Shown piece after piece: positions 19,492 to 27,999 of a stretch of 64,000 nucleotides of DNA. This stretch comes from Promicromonospora sp042731755 (GTDB lineage: Bacteria; Actinomycetota; Actinomycetes; Actinomycetales; Cellulomonadaceae): positions 186,001 through 250,000 of the forward strand of contig NZ_JBHWLR010000008.1 of assembly GCF_042731755.1 (NCBI RefSeq). The letters are read 5' to 3'. Position numbers and translations under genes: made by a program. Positions within the stretch are counted from its first letter, which is position 1. Each line of letters starts with the position of its first letter. Below the pieces are notes generated by a model, which saw only the letters and a list, made by a program, of their open reading frames with translations, did no database searches and was not told the origin of the DNA.

Positions 19492-21201
19492 TCACCCGAG
19501 ACCGCGGACGCCCACCGACCCGACCTCCATCAGGTGCCCGTCCACCGCGATCAGGTCGCCGGTGACCCCCTGCCGCACGACGTCGCCGTCGTGCGGGTCG
19601 AGCGTGGTGCCCGGCCCGCCCCCGGCCTCGTCCCAGACCACCTCGCCGGTGCCCGCGTCGAGCGCCACCATGCCCCGCGCCACGCTGCCGTTCCCCTCGG
19701 CCAGCAGGAGCACGACCTCGCCGTCGGTGAACGACTGGACCACGTAGGCGGTGCCGAAGTAGCCGCCCTCGGCCGTCACGTCGGGGTCCGAGCCGTCCCA
19801 GGTCCACCGCTCCTCGCCGGTCGCCAGGTCCAGGCCCCGGACCGTCCCCGCCCCGGTGGTGATCACCGCCGTCTCGCCCACCTGGGCGAGGAACTCCTGC
19901 CCGCCGGACTGGAGCGCGATGTCCCATCGCGCCGTCCCGTCGGCCTCGTGGGCCGACAGGCGGCGCCGCGGCTCGTCGATCGCGAGCAGGGTGGCCGGGC
20001 CGGTCTCGTCCGTGGACTTCGCGGTGATCACGTACCCCGTGACCTCGCCCGTGGTCACGCCGTCGGCGTCGTACAGGAGCGTGCGGGTCACGTCGTCCCA
20101 GGTCATCCCCAGGTATCCGCCGGAGTCGAGCCGCCCCACCACGCTCGCACCCGGTTCGAGGCGGCTGCCGAGCAGCGCCCCGGACGACGTGACGGCGGCC
20201 TGGACGCCGCAGCCCTCCACGTTCACGAGGTCGGCCCGGACGCGGGCGCCGAAGGCCTCGGGGGCGAGCTGCCCGCTGAGGTGGATGCGGTTCTCCGAGC
20301 TGCCCCAGGCCGCGCTGAACGTACTGGTGCACTGGCCGGCCTCCGTGGTGCGGAACGGCACGGTCACGCTCCAGCGCTCCTCGCCCGTGACGGCGTCCTC
20401 GGCGCGGAGCACCAGGTCTCGCCCGTCGACGATCTGCCCGGTGCAGTCGCCCGACTCGTCGCACCGGACGTCCTCGGCCAGCGGCGTCTCGGGCCCGACG
20501 CGCCGCGCGCGGAGCACCGTCCCGTCCGGCCCGGTGTGCGGCTGCCCGTACCGGGCGGTGTCCGTGTCGGGGAGCAGGCGCGGGGCCGACGTCGCGCCGC
20601 CGGCCCGCACCACGACCACCTCGGTCTCGCGGCCGCGCTCCTGGAGGCACACGAGCGCCGGCGTCCGCGGGTCGTCCCACACCGGCGACACCGTGGGGCC
20701 GCACTCCGGGCCCGGGCCGAGCTCGACGGTCCAGGACTCCTCGCCCGTGGCCGGGTCCAGCGCGACCAGCTCGCCCTCCGACTCGAACACCAGGTCGCCG
20801 CCGAGCACCGCGACGTCGGTCATGCCCTCGCCGAGGTCGACCTTGCCCTGCCAGGCCCAGGTCTCGTCGAGCGGTGCGGACAGGTCCGCGACGCCCCCGG
20901 GGACGTCGCGCATCCGCTCCATCCGGGCGGCATCGCGCGCGCCGTCGACCGCCAGGCCCGTGCCCAGCGCCACCGCCAGCAGCGCGAGGAGCGGCGCCGC
21001 GCGGCGCCACGTCACGACCTGGCCGCCCGACGGCGCCGGCCCGTCCGCCCAGGCGCCGTCGCCACCGGGCCGGCCGTCGGGGCGCTCCGGACCGTCCGGA
21101 CCGTCCACCCGGGTCGCCCCCGGCAGCACGCCCGGCTCGGCCGCGTCGTCGTCGACCAGGTCGAAGACGTACGCGGCGCCCTCGTCCGGCTCGCGCGCCA
21201 T
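19492..21201 (-). CDS. PQQ-like beta-propeller membrane protein, paralogue 3
   Basis: 569 residues. MAREPDEGAAYVFDLVDDDA opens the chain, a Pro/Gly/Asp linker follows, and the membrane segment is at about 66-86 (APLLALLAVALGTGLAV). The outside domain has propeller blades (DPATGEESWTV, DAVTGEERWS, DLATGEERWTW, DAGTGEVVWDE) and the three cysteine pairs CGP..LVCL, RCDESGDCTGQ and QCTSTF..EGCGV. It ends GVRGLG. The ATG at 21201 is preferred over an ATG 18 codons upstream because it matches paralogue 2 exactly in its MAREP opening. The gap to the next gene is 32 bases. Binding partner unknown. Confidence 0.85.
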   Translation of the reverse strand: MAREPDEGAAYVFDLVDDDAAEPGVLPGATRVDGPDGPERPDGRPGGDGAWADGPAPSGGQVVTWRRAAPLLALLAVALGTGLAVDGARDAARMERMRDVPGGVADLSAPLDETWAWQGKVDLGEGMTDVAVLGGDLVFESEGELVALDPATGEESWTVELGPGPECGPTVSPVWDDPRTPALVCLQERGRETEVVVVRAGGATSAPRLLPDTDTARYGQPHTGPDGTVLRARRVGPETPLAEDVRCDESGDCTGQIVDGRDLVLRAEDAVTGEERWSVTVPFRTTEAGQCTSTFSAAWGSSENRIHLSGQLAPEAFGARVRADLVNVEGCGVQAAVTSSGALLGSRLEPGASVVGRLDSGGYLGMTWDDVTRTLLYDADGVTTGEVTGYVITAKSTDETGPATLLAIDEPRRRLSAHEADGTARWDIALQSGGQEFLAQVGETAVITTGAGTVRGLDLATGEERWTWDGSDPDVTAEGGYFGTAYVVQSFTDGEVVLLLAEGNGSVARGMVALDAGTGEVVWDEAGGGPGTTLDPHDGDVVRQGVTGDLIAVDGHLMEVGSVGVRGLG

Positions 21202-21251
21202 GCGGCGAGCGTAACGCCGCCCAGGGCCTCGGATCAGCCCCTCGCGGGAGG

Positions 21252-22853
21252 TCATCCGAGGCCGGCGAGGCCCTCCGGACCGACCTCCACGACGTGCCCG
21301 TCCACGGCGACGGCGGAGCCCGCGAGCGGCGCGTCCCAGACCTGCTCGCCCGTGCCGAGGTCGAGCGCCACGAGCACGCCCGGGCCGGTGCCTTCCTGTC
21401 GCTGGTGCTCCAGGACCACGGTCTCGCCGTCGGTCAGCGCGCGGTAGCGGGACAGGCCCGCCATGTCACCGCTCTCCCAGGACCAGAGCTCCTCGCCCGT
21501 GTCCCGGGCCAGCCCGACCACCGTGGCCCCGCGGTCCGCGACCACCACGTCGCGGCCGAGGAGCAGGATGCTCTGGCTGTTCAGGTCCTTCCAGGCCACC
21601 GAACCGTCCTCGCGCACCGCCACGAACCCGTAGCCGCCCGACCGGGTCGTCACGAACCAGAGGTCGTCGGGTGCGTCGGGGGACATGTTCCCGCCCCGCA
21701 GCCAGCCGTCCAGGGTGCGCAGGACCTTCCCCGCGCCGTCCACGACGACGGTCCGCATGGGGTCGGACTCGACGCCGAAGAGGTCCGGGCCGAGCTCGGT
21801 CACCCAGCCGTGCGTGGGCAGGCCGGTGCCGACGTCGACCTGGACCTCGGCGTCGGGGGCGGTCGCGAGGTCGAGCCGGACGCCCCGCGTCGACAGCGCG
21901 CCCCAGATGCCGCAGCCGTCCACGGTGACGCTCTCGGCGCTGGTGTAGACGGTGACCTGGTCCGCGTCGACGCTCCCCTGCTCGAGCTCGTTGCCCACCT
22001 GCTGACAGTTGATCGTGTCCGCGGGCGCGAACTCGACGGTGCTCGTCCACCGCTCGGCCCCGGTCGCGGCGTCCTCCGCGGTGACCAGCACGTCGCGCCC
22101 CTGGGTGAGGACGGACGGCGTGCAGGCGCCCAGATCGCACACCGCCTCCTCGGCGGCGTCACCGGTCCGGACCACCCGCACCGCCGTGCCGTCCGGCCCG
22201 GGGAAGATCTGCTCGCCGGCCGCCAGGTCCGCCGGCCGGCTCCGCGTGCCGCCGTCCGGCGCGATCGTCAGCACCTCGCGCGCGTCCGCCGGACCCTGCA
22301 CGCACACCAGCGCGTCGGTCGACACCGACGCGTCGTAGCCGGACGGCCCGCACACGGGGTTCGCGGCCACGGGCACCCGCCAGGCGACCTCGCCCGAGCC
22401 CGGGTCGACGGCCACGACGTCCTCGAACCCGACGCGGGCGGAGTCGCCCGTCCCGACGTAGCGCTGTGCGGCGCCCGGGGGCACCACGAGCAGCCCGTCC
22501 ATGGTCACGAGCTGCAGGTCCACGAACGTCTGGCTCCCGTCCGGGGCAGGGACGTCGAACGGCACGGTCCAGGCCTTCGCGAGCGCTTCGTCGAGCGACG
22601 CCACCCCGATGGGCGAGGTGCGCATGAGCTCGGCCCGACGGCCGTCGCGCACCAGGTCGACGGCGGTGACGCCCACCACCACGACGGCGACGGCCGCGAC
22701 GGCGACCAGCCAGGTTCGCCGTGAGAGGCGGGGCAGCCGGGGCGCGCGCCGGCCGGGGGAACCGTCCGGGTCCGCGCCGCTCTCCTCGCTACCCGCGTCC
22801 GGCCCGGTGTGCAGCTCGAAGACGATGGGTTCCTGCTGGTCAGGCCGCGACAT
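21252..22853 (-). CDS. PQQ-like beta-propeller membrane protein, paralogue 4
   Basis: 533 residues. The N-terminal motif is altered to IVFELHTG (10-17); the membrane segment is at about 48-66 (WLVAVAAVAVVVVGVTAV). The propeller blades include DPGSGEVAWRV, DAATGAERWTS, RDTGEELWSW and DLGTGEQVWDA. The cysteine pairs CGP..LVCV, VCDLGACTPS and NCQQV..DGCGI are kept. It ends GLAGLG. It is clearly more diverged than paralogues 1-3 but plainly of the same family. It sits 29 bases after paralogue 5 and 50 before paralogue 3, in one transcription unit. Confidence 0.85.
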   Translation of the reverse strand: MSRPDQQEPIVFELHTGPDAGSEESGADPDGSPGRRAPRLPRLSRRTWLVAVAAVAVVVVGVTAVDLVRDGRRAELMRTSPIGVASLDEALAKAWTVPFDVPAPDGSQTFVDLQLVTMDGLLVVPPGAAQRYVGTGDSARVGFEDVVAVDPGSGEVAWRVPVAANPVCGPSGYDASVSTDALVCVQGPADAREVLTIAPDGGTRSRPADLAAGEQIFPGPDGTAVRVVRTGDAAEEAVCDLGACTPSVLTQGRDVLVTAEDAATGAERWTSTVEFAPADTINCQQVGNELEQGSVDADQVTVYTSAESVTVDGCGIWGALSTRGVRLDLATAPDAEVQVDVGTGLPTHGWVTELGPDLFGVESDPMRTVVVDGAGKVLRTLDGWLRGGNMSPDAPDDLWFVTTRSGGYGFVAVREDGSVAWKDLNSQSILLLGRDVVVADRGATVVGLARDTGEELWSWESGDMAGLSRYRALTDGETVVLEHQRQEGTGPGVLVALDLGTGEQVWDAPLAGSAVAVDGHVVEVGPEGLAGLG

Positions 22854-22882
22854 GGCCGGAGCCTACTCGCGCTGCCCGCGAG

Positions 22883-24649
22883 TCAGCCGAGACCCACCAC
22901 ACCCTGCTGGGTGATTTGTGCGACGTACCCGTCCACGCTGATCACCTGTGTGTAGGGCGTGTCCTGCCCGACCTCCCAGCGCACCGAGCCGTCGCGGACG
23001 TCGATCGCGAGCAGCCGCAGCCCGGAGGACTCGCCCGCAGGGTCCGCGGACGCCGGGAACAGCACGGTGTCGCCGTCCGTGTAGGCCCCGAAGATCATCG
23101 ACTCCACGGTCCAGGCGTTGCCGTGCGTGGAGAGGACGTCGGGCTCGACGGTCCAGCGCTCCGCGCCGGTGCCGAGGTCGATCCCGTGCACCTCGCCCTT
23201 CTCGTCCATGACCACGGCGGTACCGGACACCCGGGCCAGCACCGCGACGACGGCGAGGTCGGGCACGGTCCAGAGCACCTCCCCGGCGTCCTTCGCGTCC
23301 GTGGACACGGCGCTCGTCCGCGTGCCCACGCGGGTCAGCAGCAGCCCCGGGTCCCGGCCGTCGGTGGCCCACGGCACGAGGGCCCGGCCGTCGAGGGTCA
23401 CCGCACCGCCGTCCGGGAGGTGCACCGCGTCGCGGGGCGTGCCGTCGGCGGCGGGCTCCGGCGCCGGCTGCACCCAGCCGCCGTCGGGCAGGGCCGCGAA
23501 CGAGGCGGTGTCCAGGCCGCCGGCCGGGGCGTCCGCGGGGTCCTCGGGATCGTCGAGCCGCGTGCCGTCGAGCAGGAGCGCGGCGGAGACGCCGCAGCCC
23601 TGCACCTCCAGGACGCCGTCGAGCAGGGTCCAGCCGAGGGCGCCGGCGACGTCCAGCTTCGGCGCGTTGTCGTCGTAGGTCACGCAGCTCTCGGGCAGCG
23701 GGGCGCCGAACGCGACGGTCTCGCTCCAGCGCTCCGTGCCGGTGGCGGCGTCCACCTCGCGCACCACCAGGTCGGGCGCCGTGAACCCCTTCGGGAGGTG
23801 GGCGGCGCCCATCTTGTCGACCACGACGGGGCGCGGCTCCGGCACCTTGCCCGTGAGCTCGAACGTGATCAGCGTGCCGTCGGCGGACGGGGCGACCACG
23901 GCGCCCTCGTCGAGCTCGCGGCTCGCCGTCGCGCCGTCCGGCTGGATGACCGTCACCTCCTGCGGGTCGTCACCGGAGCTGACGCAGACCAGGGGGTCGG
24001 CCGGTGCGGCGGACACCGGGCCACCCACGCCGAGCCGCCCCGTCGGGCCGCAGTCCGGGTACTGCCCCACGTGCACGGTCCAGCGCACCTCGCCCGTGGC
24101 CGGGTCCACGCCGCGGACCTGTTCGCCCTCGACGACCGCGAGGAGCCCCGGCATCTCGACCAGGGTCGCCGAGATCGGGTTCTCCAGGTCGAGGGACCAC
24201 TGCTCGGTGGGCTGCTCCGCCAGGCTCCGCACGCCGCCCGGGGCGGCCAGCAGCGCCTGGTGCCGCAGCCGGCCGTCGACCAGCACGCCCGCCACGACCG
24301 CCAGCACCACGACGGCCGCCGTGCCGCCCGCCAGCAGCACCTTGCCCCGGCGGGTGGTCGGCAGCCGACGACGGACGGCCGCCCCGCCCCGCCGCGCCGT
24401 CCGCCCGACCGCGGTGCGGGCACCCGCGAGCGCCACCGCGACCCGTCCGGGCTCCCGCGGTGCCGGCTCTCCGTCCGGGTCGGCCGCGGTGCCGTCGTCG
24501 TCGGGGTCGGCGCCGTCGGGACTGGCGCCGTCGGGGCCGGCAATCCTGCCGGACGCGCCCGGGACCTCGTCGATCAGGTCGAAGGTGTGCACCTTCTCGG
24601 GGTCGGAGCTCCCGGGCGCGGCGGAGTCGGGCTGGGTGCGTTCGGTCAC
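22883..24649 (-). CDS. PQQ-like beta-propeller membrane protein, paralogue 5
   Basis: 588 residues, the most diverged of the five. It has HTFDLIDEVPG at 21-31, a long acidic then basic cytoplasmic region of about 100 residues, and a membrane segment at about 104-125 (VLLAGGTAAVVVLAVVAGVL). Propeller blades include DPATGEVRWTV, DAATGTERWSE, DLGTGAERWTV and DVRDGSVRWEV. It keeps CGP..LVCV and SCVTY..QGCGV but lacks the middle cysteine pair. It ends GVVGLG. The GTG start at 24649 overlaps the permease stop (GTGA), so translation is coupled to the ABC exporter. That coupling is the best clue that the array acts with the exporter. Confidence 0.85.
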   Translation of the reverse strand: MTERTQPDSAAPGSSDPEKVHTFDLIDEVPGASGRIAGPDGASPDGADPDDDGTAADPDGEPAPREPGRVAVALAGARTAVGRTARRGGAAVRRRLPTTRRGKVLLAGGTAAVVVLAVVAGVLVDGRLRHQALLAAPGGVRSLAEQPTEQWSLDLENPISATLVEMPGLLAVVEGEQVRGVDPATGEVRWTVHVGQYPDCGPTGRLGVGGPVSAAPADPLVCVSSGDDPQEVTVIQPDGATASRELDEGAVVAPSADGTLITFELTGKVPEPRPVVVDKMGAAHLPKGFTAPDLVVREVDAATGTERWSETVAFGAPLPESCVTYDDNAPKLDVAGALGWTLLDGVLEVQGCGVSAALLLDGTRLDDPEDPADAPAGGLDTASFAALPDGGWVQPAPEPAADGTPRDAVHLPDGGAVTLDGRALVPWATDGRDPGLLLTRVGTRTSAVSTDAKDAGEVLWTVPDLAVVAVLARVSGTAVVMDEKGEVHGIDLGTGAERWTVEPDVLSTHGNAWTVESMIFGAYTDGDTVLFPASADPAGESSGLRLLAIDVRDGSVRWEVGQDTPYTQVISVDGYVAQITQQGVVGLG

Positions 24650-25839
24650 GCCCCGAGGGTAGTGCCCCGGTCCGTGGCCAGGGCCGATCTCCACGTGACC
24701 CGGCCGCCGGTCTGCATCAGCGCGCCCCGGTAGGCGCGCTCGCTGAGCAGCACGGCGCCCAGCGTGGTGACCACGAGGACGAGGAGCGACACGAGCGGCT
24801 CCCACCAGAGCGCGTCGCCGTTGAGCACCCGCACGGGCATCGACACGATGGACGCGGGCGGGATGTAGGACAGGACCCGCTCGAGCACGCCGTCGGCCGA
24901 GAACGTCACGATGTAGACGCCCATGAGCAGCATCATCAGCGGCGTCGTCGTGTACTGGAGGTCCTCGGTGCGGGACGCGAGCGAGCCTGCGACCGCGTAC
25001 AGGGCCGCGACGGCGACGAACCCGACGGTGAAGAACACGACGAACCAGATCATCGTGGCCGTCATCGCGGGCAGGGCGGCCGAGAGGTCGGTGAACGAGA
25101 GCCCGACGAGCCCGACGGCGGCCAGCAGGAGGTTCTGGGCCAGCGCGATCACGGAGCTGCCGATGATCTTGCCCGCCAGGAGCTGCCGGAGCGGGACGGC
25201 GGTCGCGATGATCTCGACCAGCCGGGACTGCTTCTCCTCGATGACGCTGCCCGCGATCATCGCGCCCGAGCCGACCGCGCCCGTGAAGAACAGGAACGCG
25301 AGCACGAACCCCGCGAGGAACACGACCTGCGGGTCCACGGGGTTGCCGTCGAGGCGCTGGGTCTCGATCTCGCTGCCCGCCGTGAGGGCCTCGATGGTGG
25401 TGCCGGCGCCGGTCGCGCGGTCGGTCATGACCTGGTCGCGCACGGTGGTGCCGAGCAGGCCGGCGAGGTCGCCGTCGGGTTCGCGCCACCCGGAGAGGGA
25501 CCAGCCGGACCCGCCGTCGGAGGTGAGCCAGGCGTCGGCGGTCTCGTCCTCGAGGGCTGCCTCGGCGGCGGCCGTGTCGGCGACCGGGACGACGTCGAGC
25601 TCGATGTTCTGGTCCGACGCCGCCGCCTCGTCGCGGGCCGACTCGACGGCCGCGAGCGCGGCGTCGTCCCCGGCCACGACGGCGACGTCGAACGACTCGG
25701 TGCGCCCGTCCATGTACGCGCTGAAGCCGACCAGCCCGCCGATCATCGCGACGGTGATCGCGAGGCCGAGCAGGAACCCCTTGTTGAGCGCCCGCACCAC
25801 GATCTCGCGGGTCGCCACCAGCATCCATGCGCTGCTCAT
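24646..25839 (-). CDS. ABC-2 type exporter permease (NatB-like)
   Basis: 397-residue membrane protein. One membrane segment at the N-terminus (GFLLGLAITVAMIGGLVGFS) is followed by a large soluble outside loop (about residues 45-165), then about five more segments (VVFLAGFVLAFLFFTGAVGS, and others). The segment VIEEKQSRLVEIIATAVPLR is the coupling motif typical of NatB/YhaP-type sodium or peptide exporters. It pairs with the ATPase, sharing ATGA, and with propeller paralogue 5, sharing GTGA. The substrate is unknown. The ATG at 25839 begins MSSAWMLVATREI, the normal NatB opening. Confidence 0.92.
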   Translation of the reverse strand: MSSAWMLVATREIVVRALNKGFLLGLAITVAMIGGLVGFSAYMDGRTESFDVAVVAGDDAALAAVESARDEAAASDQNIELDVVPVADTAAAEAALEDETADAWLTSDGGSGWSLSGWREPDGDLAGLLGTTVRDQVMTDRATGAGTTIEALTAGSEIETQRLDGNPVDPQVVFLAGFVLAFLFFTGAVGSGAMIAGSVIEEKQSRLVEIIATAVPLRQLLAGKIIGSSVIALAQNLLLAAVGLVGLSFTDLSAALPAMTATMIWFVVFFTVGFVAVAALYAVAGSLASRTEDLQYTTTPLMMLLMGVYIVTFSADGVLERVLSYIPPASIVSMPVRVLNGDALWWEPLVSLLVLVVTTLGAVLLSERAYRGALMQTGGRVTWRSALATDRGTTLGA

Positions 25840-26735
25840 GAGGTCACCTCGCGGTAGATCTGGGCCAGCGTCGGCCGCACCGGGGAGAACTCCTGGACGG
25901 CGCCCCGGTCCAGGGCCGCCGTCAGGAGGCGGGTCGCCGCGGCGTCGTCGAGCACCTCGACCAGGGCGGACGAGCCGTCCACGTCGACGGCGAGCACGCC
26001 GGGCACGCCGCGCACGAAGCCGGCGTCGCCGGACAGGACCAGCCGGTGCCGGGTCACGCCCTGGGCGCGCAGGCCGTCGGGGGTGCCGTCCGCGAGGAGG
26101 CGACCCCCGCCCAGGATGACGAGCCGCTCGCACAGCCGCTCCACGAGGTCGAGCTGGTGCGAGCTGAACAGCACGGGGACGCCGCGCCGGGTGTGCTCGC
26201 GCAGCAGGTCGGCCATGGCGTCGACGGCGGCGGGGTCGAGCCCGCTGAACGGCTCGTCGAGCACGAGCGCCTTGGGCTGCCCCATGACTGCCGCGACGAT
26301 CTGCACCCGCTGCTGGTTGCCGAGCGACAGCTTCTCCACGTGGTCCTTCGCCCGGCCCGCGAGCCCCAGCCGGTCGAGGTGCTCCAGCACCTCGCGGCGG
26401 GCGGCGGGGGCGTCGATGCCGCGCAGCCGCGCCAGGTAGACGAGCTGGTCGAGCACGGGCTGCTTGGGGTAGAGGCCGCGCTCCTCGGGCATGTAGCCGA
26501 ACTCGCGGCGGTCGTGGCGGGTGACGGGGGCGCCGTCGAAAAGGACCTCGCCGCTCGTGATCGCCAGGACACCCATGATCATCCGCATGGTGGTGGTCTT
26601 GCCGGCACCGTTGCCACCGACGAACCCGGTGAGCAGGCCCGACGCCGCGGTGAAGCTCACGCCGTCCACCGCCCGCCGGGGTGTGTCGCCCGAGGCGAAC
26701 ACGCGGGTCAGCTCCCGCACCTCCAGATCGCTCAT
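25836..26735 (-). CDS. ABC exporter ATPase (NatA-like)
   Basis: 299 residues. Walker A is GGNGAGKTT at about 40-48, the signature is LSLGNQQR at about 136-143 (a variant of LSGGQ usual in NatA-type proteins), Walker B is ALVLDEP at about 156-162, and the switch His lies in FSSHQLD. The C-terminal 80 residues form the regulatory tail common to ABC-2 exporters. The ATG at 26735 is chosen over a GTG three codons upstream; TGAGGG stands before it. It is the first gene of the unit that runs through the five propeller genes. Confidence 0.93.
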   Translation of the reverse strand: MSDLEVRELTRVFASGDTPRRAVDGVSFTAASGLLTGFVGGNGAGKTTTMRMIMGVLAITSGEVLFDGAPVTRHDRREFGYMPEERGLYPKQPVLDQLVYLARLRGIDAPAARREVLEHLDRLGLAGRAKDHVEKLSLGNQQRVQIVAAVMGQPKALVLDEPFSGLDPAAVDAMADLLREHTRRGVPVLFSSHQLDLVERLCERLVILGGGRLLADGTPDGLRAQGVTRHRLVLSGDAGFVRGVPGVLAVDVDGSSALVEVLDDAAATRLLTAALDRGAVQEFSPVRPTLAQIYREVTS

Positions 26736-27137
26736 GGCCCTCACGCTAGAGGCCCGGCGCAGCCCGCGGGATCCACCGGAAGTCGGACCCGCACTCCCCC
26801 GCTGGGCGGGGCGGCGGGGCGGGCCTGGTCGGTGATCGGCGAAATGTCAGGAAGTCGGTATTCCGAGTTGCCGATCTTGCGACATTCTGCCGACCACACA
26901 CCCCGGCGCGCGGGCTTTGATCTGGTATTACACGTTCCGGTTGCCGTCGTCGTTCTGCCACGTATTGTCCCGTCCGGAACGCCGCTCGTAACAAGGGCGG
27001 CCCTGAACTGTTCGAATGCCCGTCCGCGGAGAGATGTGCAAGGCACTCCGCCGGACGAACGGCCGTCCGGCCCCTCGGGGCGGAGCGTCGTGGCAGAGGG
27101 GCACCGGGCAACATCTGAACCGCAGGGGGAGCGAAGC
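26736..27137. other. Non-coding gap between divergent units
   Basis: No convincing gene is seen here. The gap must hold the promoters of the exporter/propeller operon (minus) and of the Pro-rich protein (plus). It contains several short dyads: GATCGGC (26834-26840) with GCCGATC (26870-26876), the hairpin TCGG-TATT-CCGA at 26855-26866, and TGGTCGG (26826-26832) with CCGACCA (26890-26896). None is strong enough to name as an operator. Confidence 0.5.
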
Positions 27138-27848
27138 GTGCGCAAGCGTTTGTTCGTCACAGGAACGGCCGCGGCCTTGGTGCTGACGGCCGGGATCATG
27201 GGTGCCGTCGCCGTGCAGCCGGCCGGCAAGGACCAGAACCGGCTGACGTCGGCGGGGCCCACGTCGGCCGACACCCTCCAGGGGCTGCCGCCCATGATGC
27301 TGAAGCGTGAGCCCGTGGCCGGGTCCGGCGAGAACGGGACGGTCGACGTGCACGGCAAGCCCGCGCCGCAGAAGAACCCGTTCACGTACACGCCGCCGCC
27401 GCCGGCGCAGGAGAGCACGCCCGGCAGCACGGGGAAGACCTACGAGCCGCCGGCGAGCGACCGTCCGGTCGCCCCGGGCCCGGACGTCAACCCCGGCGCG
27501 GGCAACCCCGTGCCGCCGGCCCCGCCGACCACGAGGCCCACGCCGAAGCCGACCGACCCGCCGACGCAGAAGCCGACGCCGCGGCCCACGCCCACGCCGA
27601 CCCCCACGCCGACACCGACGCCGACGCCCACCCCGGAGCCGACGCCCGAGCCGTCCGAACCGCCGCCGTCGGAGGAGCCCACGCCGGAGCCCTCAGTCGA
27701 GCCGACGTCGCGGCCGACGCCGGAGCCGTCGCCCACTCCGACGCCGGAGCCGACGCCCGAGCCGACCCCGGAGCCCTCGGCGGAACCGACCCCGGAGCCG
27801 TCGACCAGCCCGTCACCGGAACCTTCGGCGAGCCCTTCCGCGGAATAG
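27138..27848 (+). CDS. Exported Pro/Thr/Glu-rich protein
   Basis: 236 residues. MRKRLFVTGTAAALVLTAGI is a signal peptide or membrane anchor (basic start, hydrophobic core to about residue 28). A short unique part follows (about 30-110), and the rest is a low-complexity tail of PTP, PEP and PSE units from about residue 115 to the end, with no LPxTG motif or closing membrane helix. Such tails span or stick to the cell wall in other actinobacteria; what this one presents is unknown. The GTG at 27138 has GGGGGAG six bases upstream. It stands alone, convergent with the two-component genes. Confidence 0.75.
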   Translation: MRKRLFVTGTAAALVLTAGIMGAVAVQPAGKDQNRLTSAGPTSADTLQGLPPMMLKREPVAGSGENGTVDVHGKPAPQKNPFTYTPPPPAQESTPGSTGKTYEPPASDRPVAPGPDVNPGAGNPVPPAPPTTRPTPKPTDPPTQKPTPRPTPTPTPTPTPTPTPTPEPTPEPSEPPPSEEPTPEPSVEPTSRPTPEPSPTPTPEPTPEPTPEPSAEPTPEPSTSPSPEPSASPSAE

Positions 27849-27912
27849 GCTGAATAGTCCATTTCCGGCGTTTATGCCGGACCGAAGAATGCGCGCGACG
27901 CGCTTTCTTCGC

Positions 27913-27967
27913 CTACCCCGCCATCTGGCCCGAAACCCGCCCTGTTTCGGGCCAGATGACTGGGTAG
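27913..27967. repeat. Palindromic intergenic element, copy A
   Basis: A 24-base left arm (27913-27936, opening CTACCCCGCCATC) pairs with a 24-base right arm (27944-27967, ending GATGACTGGGTAG) at 22 of 24 positions, over a 7-base loop. The outer ends and the flank AAGCGCAC (27968-27975) are shared with copy B at 46718-46772, while the inner stems differ. It lies 64 bases after the Pro-rich gene and 24 bases before the response-regulator stop, so it may also act as a two-way terminator. Confidence 0.8.
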
Positions 27968-27999
27968 AAGCGCACTTCACTCGGGCAGACCAGGCCGGC

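Noticed and set aside
27530..27840. Possible CRISPR-like repeats
   Set aside because: The short repeats are degenerate Pro/Thr codons in phase with the reading frame, without spacers or a fixed unit.
27440..27862. Gly/Val/Ser repeat frame opposite the Pro-rich gene
   Set aside because: The repeats are the complement of the Pro/Thr codons. The plus frame has a signal peptide and ribosome site; this one does not.
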